A stretch of DNA of 64,000 nucleotides, taken from CBDDFN01 sp965227065. Lineage in GTDB: Bacteria > Pseudomonadota > Alphaproteobacteria > SPJN01. Location of the stretch: NCBI GenBank assembly GCA_965227065.1, contig CBDDFN010000016.1:1-64000 (forward strand), written 5' to 3'. Both the position numbers and the translations under genes were made by a program. This document shows, in pieces, positions 1 through 8,473 of the stretch (its first letter is position 1; each line of letters starts with the position of its first letter). The notes under the pieces are model-generated. The model had not been told where the DNA came from and searched no databases. It worked only from the letters and a program-made list of their open reading frames with translations.

Positions 1-487
1 GCGGCACGGGCAACAGCTTGGCCAGCGCGATGAAGCTTACATCCACCACCACAAGATCGGGGCGGTGGCGCAAATGTTCCGGGCTCAGATGCCGGGCATC
101 AAGCCCTTCATGCAGAGTGACCCGGCAATCGGCCTTCAACTCTTCGGCAAACTGATCACGCCCGACATCAATAGCGGTGACCGACGCTGCACCCGCCTCC
201 AGCAACACATGGGTGAAGCCGCCCGTTGAGCTGCCCAGATCAAGCGCATGGCGGCCTTCGGCCCGGACATCAAAGGTGGCCAGCGCATGGGCCAGCTTGT
301 CCCCGCCGCGCGAGACAAAGCGTCGAACCGGGCCGCTCAGGTCGATGGCGCACTCTGGGGAAATGGTTTGGGCGGCTTTGCGGGCGATTGCACCATCAAC
401 CGAAACAAGCCCGGCCTTGATCGCTTCCAGCGCTTCACTCCGGCTTTTCACCAGCCCGCGCGCCACCAGCGCCCGGTCGAGCCGCAT
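1..487 (-). CDS. tlyA: TlyA family rRNA 2'-O-methyltransferase (partial, 3' end outside window)
   Basis: The visible N-terminal 162 residues start MRLDRALVARGLVKSRSEA, an S4-type RNA-binding domain, and continue into a Rossmann methyltransferase with the SAM-binding segment ALDLGSSTGGFTHVLLEAGA and the later VVVDVSFIAL strand. The family methylates ribosomal RNA at cytidine 2'-O positions; some members are called haemolysins for historical reasons. The ATG at 487 overlaps the dxs stop by one base (TGATG), so translation is probably coupled to dxs. The C-terminal third lies beyond base 1 of the window. Confidence 0.9.
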   Translation of the reverse strand, partial: MRLDRALVARGLVKSRSEALEAIKAGLVSVDGAIARKAAQTISPECAIDLSGPVRRFVSRGGDKLAHALATFDVRAEGRHALDLGSSTGGFTHVLLEAGAASVTAIDVGRDQFAEELKADCRVTLHEGLDARHLSPEHLRHRPDLVVVDVSFIALAKLLPVP

Positions 488-2400
488 CACACAAGGCCGG
501 CAGCGCTGTCAGCCGCAGCAAGCCCCAGTGCCTTGAGCGCCGTGTCAACAATTTGCGGGGCGTTCAATCCGGCAATGTCATACATCACGTCGGGTTTGGC
601 CTGATCAATGAAGAAATCCGGCAGTACCAGAGGGCGGATTTTGAGGCCCGCATCGAGCAAGCCATCATGGGCGAGGAAGTGCAGCACATGATCACCAAAG
701 CCGCCGATCGCGCCCTCTTCGACGGTGATCAGAACTTCATGCTCGCGCGCCAGACGGCGGATCAGATCATGATCAAGCGGCTTGGCAAAGCGCGCATCGG
801 CCACGGTTGTGGACAGGCCCCGCGCATCAAGCGCTTCAGCGGCCTTCAAACATTCCGCCAGGCGCCCGCCCAGTGACACAAGCGCGATTTTGGTGCCTTC
901 GCGCACAATCCGGCCCTTGCCGATTTCAAGCGGCGTGCCGCGTTCGGGCAGCTCAACCCCGACGCCCTCGCCACGCGGATAGCGCAGGGCAGAGGGCCGG
1001 TCATCAATCTGGGCAGCGGTCGCCACCATATGCATCAGCTCAGCCTCGTCGGCCGAGGCCATAATCACGAAATTGGGCAAAGTTGCCAGATAGGTGATGT
1101 CATAGGCGCCCGCATGGGTCGGCCCGTCGGCACCCACCAGCCCCGCCCGGTCAATGGCAAAACGAACGGGCAATTTCTGGATCGCCACATCATGGACAAC
1201 CTGGTCATAGCCGCGTTGTAAAAAGGTCGAATAGATCGCTGCAAACGGCTTGTAGCCTTCGGTGGCCATACCTGCGCAGAACGTCACCGCATGTTGTTCG
1301 GCAATGCCGACATCAAAGGTACGTTCAGGAAAGGTTTCGCCGAAAATATCAAGCCCGGTGCCCGACGGCATGGCGGCGGTCACCGCGACGATCTTGTCGT
1401 CGTCGCGCGCCTCGGCAATCAGGCCCTTGGCGAAGGTTTTGGTGTAGCTCGGCGCGTTGGCCTTGGGCTTGTGCTGGGTGCCCGAAATAACATCGAACTT
1501 CGCCACGCCATGATATTTGTCGGCCGCTTTTTCGGCGGGCTCATAGCCCTTGCCCTTCTGGGTGATGGCGTGAACAAGCATCGGCCCGTCTGGCACGTCT
1601 CGCATATTTTTCAAAACCGGCACGAGATGTTCAAGATTGTGACCATCAATCGGGCCGACATAATGGAAGCCAAGCTCTTCAAACAAGGTGCCGCCGGCAA
1701 CCATACCCTTGGTATACTCCTCAACCTTCTTGGCCGCCCGCTCAACCGGGCCGCCGATCATCTGGGCGACATCTTTGGCGAGATGACGCAAAGAGACGTA
1801 AGACTTGCCCGACCATAGCCGCGCAAGATAGGCGCTCATCGCGCCGACCGGCGGGGCAATCGACATTTCATTGTCGTTGAGGATGACGATCAGACGTTTT
1901 TTGAGCGCACCGGCATTGTTCATCGCCTCATAGGCCATGCCCGCCGACATGGCACCATCGCCGATCACACACACGACATTGCGGTCATCCCCGGCCAGAT
2001 CAGAGGCAACGGCCATACCGAGACCGGCGGAAATCGAGGTGGAGCTGTGGGCGGCGCCAAACGGGTCATAGTCGCTTTCCGCGCGCTTGGTGAAGCCTGA
2101 CAACCCGTCCTGCTGACGCAGGGTGCGAATGCGGTCGCGCCGTCCGGTCAAAATCTTGTGGGGATAGCATTGATGGCCCACATCCCAGATCAGCCGGTCA
2201 TCGGGTGTGTTAAAGACATGATGGATCGCCACGGTCAGCTCAACCACGCCGAGCCCCGCACCCAGATGCCCGCCGGTCACCGACACAGCATCGACGGTTT
2301 CACGCCGCAATTCATCGGCCAGCTGTTTGAGTTGGTCGATCGACATGTCCCGCATTTGGGCGGGCAGCGATACTTGATCTAACAGCGGCGTGTCGGACAC
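487..2400 (-). CDS. dxs: 1-deoxy-D-xylulose-5-phosphate synthase
   Basis: This 637-residue thiamine-diphosphate enzyme condenses pyruvate and glyceraldehyde 3-phosphate, the first step of the MEP isoprenoid pathway. The length is normal for DXS. Visible marks are GGHLGAGLG near residue 43, the thiamine-diphosphate signature GDGAMSAG at 147-154 followed by NN at 161-162, and the transketolase-like segment DRAGLVGADGPTHAGAYD in the second half. It sits directly downstream of ispA and xseB and overlaps tlyA, an arrangement common in Proteobacteria, so one isoprenoid operon running ispA-dxs is likely. Confidence 0.98.
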   Translation of the reverse strand: MSDTPLLDQVSLPAQMRDMSIDQLKQLADELRRETVDAVSVTGGHLGAGLGVVELTVAIHHVFNTPDDRLIWDVGHQCYPHKILTGRRDRIRTLRQQDGLSGFTKRAESDYDPFGAAHSSTSISAGLGMAVASDLAGDDRNVVCVIGDGAMSAGMAYEAMNNAGALKKRLIVILNDNEMSIAPPVGAMSAYLARLWSGKSYVSLRHLAKDVAQMIGGPVERAAKKVEEYTKGMVAGGTLFEELGFHYVGPIDGHNLEHLVPVLKNMRDVPDGPMLVHAITQKGKGYEPAEKAADKYHGVAKFDVISGTQHKPKANAPSYTKTFAKGLIAEARDDDKIVAVTAAMPSGTGLDIFGETFPERTFDVGIAEQHAVTFCAGMATEGYKPFAAIYSTFLQRGYDQVVHDVAIQKLPVRFAIDRAGLVGADGPTHAGAYDITYLATLPNFVIMASADEAELMHMVATAAQIDDRPSALRYPRGEGVGVELPERGTPLEIGKGRIVREGTKIALVSLGGRLAECLKAAEALDARGLSTTVADARFAKPLDHDLIRRLAREHEVLITVEEGAIGGFGDHVLHFLAHDGLLDAGLKIRPLVLPDFFIDQAKPDVMYDIAGLNAPQIVDTALKALGLAAADSAAGLV

Positions 2401-2418
2401 GAGATTACTCCAGACGTC

Positions 2419-3306
2419 TTATAATGTTCTGTTGACGGCAAAGTTTGCCAATTCACGCAACGGCTCGGCCTTGCCCTCGAAAGGCGCGAGATGGCGGATC
2501 GCCTGATCCTTAAGAAGCTCGGCTTGGGTCCGCGCACGGTCAACCCCCAGAATAGCCACGAATGTCGCCTTACCCGCTGCGGCATCTTTTCGCGCGCGTT
2601 TTCCCATTTCCGCCTCATCGCCCTCGGAATCGAGCAAATCATCGGCAATCTGGAAGGCAAGCCCCAGATCATGGGCATAAGCATGCAGCGCGTGGCGCAT
2701 CTGGGGGGAAGCGTGGCCCAAAACTGCGCCCATTTCACACGCCGCGGCGATCAATGCGCCGGTCTTCATCTGCTGAAGCCGCGTGATGGTGACCTCGGTA
2801 TGGTCCAGGTCCCCCGCGCTCAAATCAATCATCTGCCCGCCCACCATGCCGTGAAGCCCCGCGGCGCGCGACAGCATACGCACCAGGTCCAGCCGCACCG
2901 AGGGGTCGGCGTGAACACCATCATCAGCGAGAATTTCAAAGGCGAGCGTCAAAAGCGCATCGCCGGCCAGAATGGCAGTGGCTTCGTCAAACTGGACATG
3001 GGCCGTGGGCTGGCCCCGGCGCAGATCATCATCATCCATGGCAGGCAGATCATCATGGACGAGTGAATAGCAATGCACACATTCAACGGCCGCTGCGGCC
3101 AGCAAAGCGGATTCGCGCGAAACCCCGAATATATCCGCCGACGACAACAGCAGATAAGGCCGCAAGCGCTTGCCCCCCGACAGGGCCGCATAGCGCATGG
3201 CTTCCAACAGGCGTGCTTCGGGGCCTTGCGGTTTGGGCAATATACGGTCCAGCACGCGTTCAACGTCGAGCGCGGCGCGCGACAGGCTGTGATCAAAGGC
3301 GTTCAC
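2419..3306 (-). CDS. ispA: Polyprenyl (farnesyl) diphosphate synthase
   Basis: A 295-residue trans-isoprenyl diphosphate synthase that elongates allylic diphosphates with IPP, most likely to farnesyl diphosphate. The first Asp-rich motif HDDLPAMDDDDLRRG lies near residues 84-98 and the second, QIADDLLDSEGDEAE, in the C-terminal half; SGGKRLRP near 43 is the conserved IPP-binding segment. I chose the GTG at 3306, five bases after the xseB stop, because codons further upstream are an out-of-phase reading of xseB. The order xseB-ispA-dxs supports farnesyl diphosphate synthase over a longer-chain enzyme. Confidence 0.95.
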   Translation of the reverse strand: MNAFDHSLSRAALDVERVLDRILPKPQGPEARLLEAMRYAALSGGKRLRPYLLLSSADIFGVSRESALLAAAAVECVHCYSLVHDDLPAMDDDDLRRGQPTAHVQFDEATAILAGDALLTLAFEILADDGVHADPSVRLDLVRMLSRAAGLHGMVGGQMIDLSAGDLDHTEVTITRLQQMKTGALIAAACEMGAVLGHASPQMRHALHAYAHDLGLAFQIADDLLDSEGDEAEMGKRARKDAAAGKATFVAILGVDRARTQAELLKDQAIRHLAPFEGKAEPLRELANFAVNRTL

Positions 3307-3310
3307 GGGC

Positions 3311-3574
3311 TCATCCTTCGGGGTCGAGCGGTTCAGTACCCTGGGGCTTGCCGTCGGCGCCCATAACGATCTTGTCGATGCGCGCTTCGGCTTCGGCCAA
3401 TTTCTGATCGCAATGGGCCTTGAGCGCGGCACCGCGCTCATAGGCATCGATCGATTTGTCGAGGTCGATATCGCCATCTTCCAGCCTGGAGACAATCGCC
3501 TCCAGTTCCTCCAGCGCTGCCTCAAAGCTCATCTTGACGATGTCGGCAGGGATTTTTTGGTCTGTGTCAGCCAT
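3311..3574 (-). CDS. xseB: Exodeoxyribonuclease VII small subunit
   Basis: An 87-residue, largely helical protein with the family core SFEAALEELEAIVSRLEDGDIDLDKSIDAYERG. XseB binds XseA to form exonuclease VII, which degrades single-stranded DNA to short oligonucleotides. Length and sequence are typical. It is the usual upstream neighbour of ispA and ends five bases before the ispA GTG. The catalytic subunit XseA is not in this window. Confidence 0.95.
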   Translation of the reverse strand: MADTDQKIPADIVKMSFEAALEELEAIVSRLEDGDIDLDKSIDAYERGAALKAHCDQKLAEAEARIDKIVMGADGKPQGTEPLDPEG

Positions 3575-3621
3575 GCTGGATACTCCTCGACTGGGGCCAA
3601 AGCGCGTCGCAAATGGGGCGC

Positions 3622-4485
3622 TTATGCGCCAAACGAACCCGGCGGGGGCGGCATATCATCGGGGACAAAAAAGTCCGGAATGAGCTCATTCTCCGGCACA
3701 TCGGCATATTGGGAGAAATCCGTAACACCGGCAAATTTCGCCAACACCAGATCATCAATGAAGAAATTTCCGGTAAATTCGCGGCTGGGCTGGGTGAGCA
3801 TCAGATAGGCGGCATCGGCCATGATCGTATCAACGCGCGAGCGTTTCATGATCTCGTCACCGCCGAGCACATTGCCGACCGCTGCGGTGCGCACGGCGGT
3901 ACGCGGCCACAGCGCATTGACGGCAATTCCGTCCTCCTTGAACTCTTCAGCCATGCCGAGCACGCACATCGACATGCCATATTTCGCCATCGTGTAGGCG
4001 ACTGACATGGCGAACCATTTCTTGTCCATATCAAGCGGCGGCGACAGGTTCAGAATATGCGGATTATCCGATTTCTTGAGATGCGGCAGGCAGACTTTTG
4101 AGGTCAGGAACGTGCCGCGCGTATTGATCTGATGCATCAGATCATAGCGTTTCATGTCGGTGTCGGCGGTGCCGGTCATCGAAATGGCGCTGGCATTGTT
4201 GACGCAGATATCAATGCCGCCGAAGGTTTCGACGGTTTTGGCAACCGCAGCCGCGACCTGATCCTCATAGCGGATGTCGCAGATGATCGGCAGCGCCTTG
4301 CCGCCGGCGGCCTCGATTTCCTCAGCGGCTGTATAGATCGTGCCGGGCAGCTTGGGATGCGGTTCAGCCGTCTTGGCCGCAATCGCCACATTGGCGCCGT
4401 CAGCAGCGCAACGCTTGGCAATAGCCAGCCCAATGCCCCGGCTGCCGCCGGTGATAAACAATGTCTTTCCGCTCAGATCCGCCAT
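3622..4485 (-). CDS. SDR family oxidoreductase (HSDL2-like)
   Basis: A 287-residue short-chain dehydrogenase/reductase. It has the cofactor motif TGGSRGIG at 13-20, the NNAS segment, a Ser in ILNLSPP and the catalytic YTMAK pair. The PPL segment after the Ser and the extended C-terminus VPDDMPPPPGSFGA resemble the hydroxysteroid-dehydrogenase-like 2/AtuB subgroup, which acts on lipid or terpenoid alcohol substrates. The actual substrate cannot be told. It follows a metallo-hydrolase and an acyl-CoA dehydrogenase on the same strand, which hints at fatty-acid or acyl-CoA metabolism. Confidence 0.85.
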   Translation of the reverse strand: MADLSGKTLFITGGSRGIGLAIAKRCAADGANVAIAAKTAEPHPKLPGTIYTAAEEIEAAGGKALPIICDIRYEDQVAAAVAKTVETFGGIDICVNNASAISMTGTADTDMKRYDLMHQINTRGTFLTSKVCLPHLKKSDNPHILNLSPPLDMDKKWFAMSVAYTMAKYGMSMCVLGMAEEFKEDGIAVNALWPRTAVRTAAVGNVLGGDEIMKRSRVDTIMADAAYLMLTQPSREFTGNFFIDDLVLAKFAGVTDFSQYADVPENELIPDFFVPDDMPPPPGSFGA

Positions 4486-4539
4486 GGCGTCCCCCTCTTT
4501 ATCGTCGGCTGTGCAGTGTGGCCGAACGCAGTCTTGAAA

Positions 4540-5604
4540 TCAAAGTGTCTGATACTGCCAGGCGCCGTCTTTGCCAAGGCTGCGCGCCATCTCTCCGCGC
4601 TGGACCAGATAGTTCAGATGGGCCACACATTCGCCCGCAGCCAGCCCGAAATGATCATCGCCAATCTTGCGGCCAAACAGCGCCTCGAACAAATCAACCG
4701 CCCGGCGCGGGGTCCGGCATTCAGCCCGCAGCACTTCAAGCCCCTCAACATGCCCCGCAATCAAATCATTGAGGCGGATTTGCGCGCCGACAAACGGCTC
4801 GCGATGAGCGGGCAGAACCAGTGTCTTGGGATCAAGCCGGCCAATCAGCATTTCACAGGAAGTGATCCAGTCATCAAGCGGATTGCTTTCAGGCTCCATC
4901 ATCGTGACCGACACGTTTGAGCTGATAAAGGGCAGGATCTGATCGCCGGAAAAGATCAATGGCTCATCAGCGCAATAAAGGCAGGCATGTTCCGGCGCAT
5001 GGCCCCGGCCCACCAGCACTTCAAAAGACCGCCCGCCAATCTCCAGCCGGTCGCCATCTTGCAGGCGGCGGTATGACAATGGCAAAGGCGAGCACAGCTT
5101 GCGAAAGCCGCCGCGTCCCTCTTTCTTCACGATTTCGCGCAGATGATCGGGATAGCCCACCCGGTCCATCCATTCGAGCAATTCGCCCGGCGGTTCATCA
5201 CCGGCCCGTTCATCCAAAATCATCCGGCAAATCAGATATTCGGTACGGCTCGCATAGACCGGCGCCCCGTAAAACCGCGCCAGAAAACCGGCATTGCCGA
5301 TATGATCGGGATGGTGATGGGTGACGAAAATCCGCGTGATCGGCTTGCCTTTCAGGACCGTGTCGCCAAACTCGCCCCAGATTTTCTGGGTCTGGGGGAT
5401 GGCACAGCCCGTGTCGATCAGGGCCCAGCCATCGCCATCTTCAAGCAGCCAGACATTGATATGGGCCAGCGAAAACGGCAAAGGCAGCCTGACCCAGACA
5501 ATGCCGGGCAGGATTTCGGTGGCGGTGCCATCCTCAGGCATCGTCTCAAACGGAAAATGCAGCACGCCGTCGGGCGCGCCGACGCCGGCAATATCGCGGT
5601 CCAC
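4540..5604 (-). CDS. MBL-fold metallohydrolase
   Basis: A metallo-beta-lactamase-fold hydrolase of about 354 residues. The zinc-binding HHHPDHIGNAGFLA motif, the GHAPEHACLY segment and the later VLPAHREPF are the metal-ligand strands of the fold; WALIDTG precedes them as usual. I selected the GTG at 5604 because AGGGAGGT stands five bases upstream; a longer reading from TTG at 5667 or ATG at 5643 is possible. The gene lies just downstream of an acyl-CoA dehydrogenase gene. Substrate is unknown; glyoxalase II-like or other ester hydrolysis is possible. Confidence 0.85.
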   Translation of the reverse strand: MDRDIAGVGAPDGVLHFPFETMPEDGTATEILPGIVWVRLPLPFSLAHINVWLLEDGDGWALIDTGCAIPQTQKIWGEFGDTVLKGKPITRIFVTHHHPDHIGNAGFLARFYGAPVYASRTEYLICRMILDERAGDEPPGELLEWMDRVGYPDHLREIVKKEGRGGFRKLCSPLPLSYRRLQDGDRLEIGGRSFEVLVGRGHAPEHACLYCADEPLIFSGDQILPFISSNVSVTMMEPESNPLDDWITSCEMLIGRLDPKTLVLPAHREPFVGAQIRLNDLIAGHVEGLEVLRAECRTPRRAVDLFEALFGRKIGDDHFGLAAGECVAHLNYLVQRGEMARSLGKDGAWQYQTL

Positions 5605-5667
5605 AGGGACCTCCCTTGGTGAAATAGCAAGTTCCCCGACCATAGGTCTGGGCGGGGAACCCGTCAA

Positions 5668-7467
5668 TCAAAGCGCCAGATCGCTTTCGCTCAGCGCATA
5701 GATGCGCGCCGCACCCGATTGCGCCGCCTCCGCGCAGGAGGCCACATCGGGCAGCACCTGTTCGGCAAAGAACAAGGCGGTTTCGATCCGCGCTTTGACA
5801 AAGGCGGGATCAAGGTCCTTGGCGACATGGGCGGCAAGCGCCTTCTTGCCCATCAGCCAGCCACCGAGCAGGATACCCATCATGCGGGTGTAAGCGGTCG
5901 CCCCGGCAAAGACGTCATCGCGGCTTTGCGCCATGCGGGTCAGCATATAGTCGGTGGCTTCCCGGCCATGGGTCAAAGCGGCTTTCAGGTCATTGCCCAG
6001 CATATCAAGCCGCGAATCATTGGTCTGGGCGAGTGCCTTGATCGTGTCATCGATCTCGGCAAATACGCCTTCGACGATCTCGCCATTTTTCATCGGCAGC
6101 TTGCGGGTCACCAGATCAATCGCCTGAATGCCGTTGGTACCTTCATAGATCGGGGCAATTCGGGCATCACGCATGAACTGGGCCGCGCCTGTTTCCTCAA
6201 TAAAGCCCATGCCGCCATGAACCTGCACGCCGATGGAGGCGATTTCGACGCCCATATCGGTGGACCAGGCTTTGGAAATCGGCGTGTAAAGGTCCGCCCG
6301 CGCACGCGACAACATGCGGGCGTCTTCATCTTCAAGCGCACCGGCGCGGTCAATTTCAATCGCGTTGAGATAGCACAGCGCGCGCGCCGCTTCGGTGATC
6401 GACTTCATCATCAGCAGCATACGGCGGACATCGGCATGGGCGATAATCGGCACCATGTCTTCGTCATTCTGTTCGCGGAGTGAGCGGCCTTGCCGGCGTT
6501 CCTGGGCATAGTCGAGCGCCTTTTGGAACGCGCTTTCAGCAACGCCCACGCCCTGCATGCCGACCGACAGGCGGGCATTGTTCATCATGGTGAACATGGC
6601 ATTGAGACCGCGATTTTCTTCCCCGATCAGCCAGCCAATCGCGCCTTCGCCGCCATCGCCATAGGCCATGACGCAGGTGGGTGAAGCATTGATGCCGAGC
6701 TTGCGTTCAACGCCGACCGCCTTGGCGTCATTGCGTTCGCCCAGACTGCCATCATCATTGACGAGAAATTTGGGAACCAGAAACAGCGAAATGCCACGCG
6801 TTCCGGCAGGCGCATCCGGCAGGCGGGCCAGCACGAGGTGGAGCACATTCTCCGCCATATCATGATCGCCATAGGTGATGAAAATTTTGGTGCCGGTCAC
6901 CCGATAGGTGCCATCGCCCTGCGGCACGGCTTTCGACCGCAATGCCCCGACATCTGATCCCGCGTGGGGTTCGGTCAGGTTCATGGTTCCGGTCCACTCC
7001 CCCGAAACCAGCTTGGGCAAATATTTCTGTTTGATCGCGTCCGAGCCATGCGCCTCGAGCGCCTCAACCGCGCCATTGGTCAGCATCGGACACAGGGAAA
7101 AGGACATGGACGCACTGTCGAGCATTTCGAGAACGGCCATGGCCAGCGCCTGGGGCAGCCCCTGGCCGCCATAGTTCGGGTCACCGGCAACCGAGGGCCA
7201 GCCCTGTTCCACAAAGGCGTGATAGGCTTCAACGAACCCCGCCGCCGTCTTGACGCCGTCATCGGTCAGCCGCACGCCTTCGCGGCCGCCGCGGTCATTG
7301 AGCGGTTCAATCACTTCGGACGCAAAGCGGCCTGCTTCGGTCAACACAGCCGAGACAAGGTCATCGGACAGCACCTCGCTGAAACGCGGCGTTTCAGCAA
7401 GCGCATTGACATCGCAAATATGCTTCAACACAAATTCAATATCTTGCACCGGGGCCTGGTACGGCAT
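5668..7467 (-). CDS. Acyl-CoA dehydrogenase, long C-terminal type
   Basis: A 599-residue flavoprotein of the acyl-CoA dehydrogenase superfamily. Marks are the FAD segment MNLTEPHAGSDVGALRSKA, TKIFITYGDHD, and RIAPIYEGTNGIQAIDLVTRK, which holds the expected catalytic glutamate. The extra C-terminal domain of roughly 130 residues places it with the large AcdA/DmdC-type dehydrogenases, which act on acyl-CoA or 3-methylthiopropionyl-CoA; the sequence alone does not separate these substrates. The gene heads a minus-strand group with the MBL hydrolase and SDR downstream, and is divergent from tsaC across a 61-base gap. Confidence 0.93.
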   Translation of the reverse strand: MPYQAPVQDIEFVLKHICDVNALAETPRFSEVLSDDLVSAVLTEAGRFASEVIEPLNDRGGREGVRLTDDGVKTAAGFVEAYHAFVEQGWPSVAGDPNYGGQGLPQALAMAVLEMLDSASMSFSLCPMLTNGAVEALEAHGSDAIKQKYLPKLVSGEWTGTMNLTEPHAGSDVGALRSKAVPQGDGTYRVTGTKIFITYGDHDMAENVLHLVLARLPDAPAGTRGISLFLVPKFLVNDDGSLGERNDAKAVGVERKLGINASPTCVMAYGDGGEGAIGWLIGEENRGLNAMFTMMNNARLSVGMQGVGVAESAFQKALDYAQERRQGRSLREQNDEDMVPIIAHADVRRMLLMMKSITEAARALCYLNAIEIDRAGALEDEDARMLSRARADLYTPISKAWSTDMGVEIASIGVQVHGGMGFIEETGAAQFMRDARIAPIYEGTNGIQAIDLVTRKLPMKNGEIVEGVFAEIDDTIKALAQTNDSRLDMLGNDLKAALTHGREATDYMLTRMAQSRDDVFAGATAYTRMMGILLGGWLMGKKALAAHVAKDLDPAFVKARIETALFFAEQVLPDVASCAEAAQSGAARIYALSESDLAL

Positions 7468-7528
7468 AAGCGGGCTCCTCTCGCGTCGAAATGCGCAGCT
7501 TGAACAAATGTGCTAGCTGTTCGACTCA

Positions 7529-8473
7529 ATGAACTCAATGGTCACAGTGGACGCATCACAGATAGATAGTGCCGGGGAACAGTTACGGGCCGGCGCGCTT
7601 GTCGGATTGCCGACCGAGACGGTCTATGGTCTGGCGGCTGACGCGTGTTCCGACGACGCGGTTGCGCGCATCTTTGCCGCCAAAGGCCGTCCAAGCTTCA
7701 ACCCCTTGATTGTCCACGTTTCTGGGCTTGATCATGCGAAAAAGCTGGTGGCATTCACCCCTCTCGCCGAGGGGCTTTCACACGCCTTTTGGCCGGGGCC
7801 GCTGACGCTGGTGCTGCCGCGCAGGCCCGATTGTCCGGCTTCCTTGCTGGCGTCTGCGGGGCTCGACACGCTGGCGGTGCGCGCGCCCAACCACCCCATT
7901 GCCGAGGCTTTGCTCAAACAAAGCGGGCTGGCGCTTGCTGCCCCCTCCGCCAACCGGTCGGGCACCATCAGCCCGACACGGGCTGAACATGTGGCGGCGG
8001 GCATGGGTGACGCCGTGTCCCTGATCCTCGATGGCGGCCCGTGCGTTCATGGGGTGGAAAGCACGATTGTGCGCCCTCTGGACAATGAAATTGTGATTTT
8101 GCGCCCCGGATCGATCACGGCTGAAATGCTCGAAACCTTTGCCCCCGTGCGTTGGCATCAGGACGGCGACGGTATTTCCGCACCCGGCCAATTGACCAGC
8201 CATTATGCGCCCGAGGCGCCCTTGCGCCTCAACGCCACCGGGTTTGAGCCGGACGAGGCGGTGCTGAGTTTCGGCCCGTGCGATCACCCCGTGCAATTTC
8301 CGCTGTCGCCACAGGGTGATCTGGTTGAGGCCGCCGCCAATCTGTTTGCCCAGTTGCGCGCCGCCGATGCCAGTGGGGCCAAAGCGATTGCCGCCATGCC
8401 TATCCCGGCCGAGGGGCTCGGTGTCGCGATCAATGACCGGCTGACCCGCGCGGCCGCGCCAAGGGGGGTGTAA
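7529..8473 (+). CDS. tsaC: L-threonylcarbamoyladenylate synthase (Sua5 type)
   Basis: A 314-residue protein making threonylcarbamoyl-AMP from threonine, bicarbonate and ATP for t6A37 tRNA modification. The YrdC domain shows GLPTETVYGLAADA near residue 27, KGRPSFNPLIVH and APSANRSGTISPT; the linker SAPGQLTSHYAPEAPL and the C-terminal domain identify the longer Sua5 form rather than short TsaC. No clear Shine-Dalgarno precedes the ATG at 7529; an ATG three codons later is an alternative. Its stop overlaps the next start by one base (TAATG). Confidence 0.94.
   Translation: MNSMVTVDASQIDSAGEQLRAGALVGLPTETVYGLAADACSDDAVARIFAAKGRPSFNPLIVHVSGLDHAKKLVAFTPLAEGLSHAFWPGPLTLVLPRRPDCPASLLASAGLDTLAVRAPNHPIAEALLKQSGLALAAPSANRSGTISPTRAEHVAAGMGDAVSLILDGGPCVHGVESTIVRPLDNEIVILRPGSITAEMLETFAPVRWHQDGDGISAPGQLTSHYAPEAPLRLNATGFEPDEAVLSFGPCDHPVQFPLSPQGDLVEAAANLFAQLRAADASGAKAIAAMPIPAEGLGVAINDRLTRAAAPRGV

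Noticed and set aside
2419..3525. A 368-codon reading of ispA extending into xseB
   Set aside because: The extra codons are an out-of-phase reading of xseB; the GTG at 3306 gives a normal-length enzyme.
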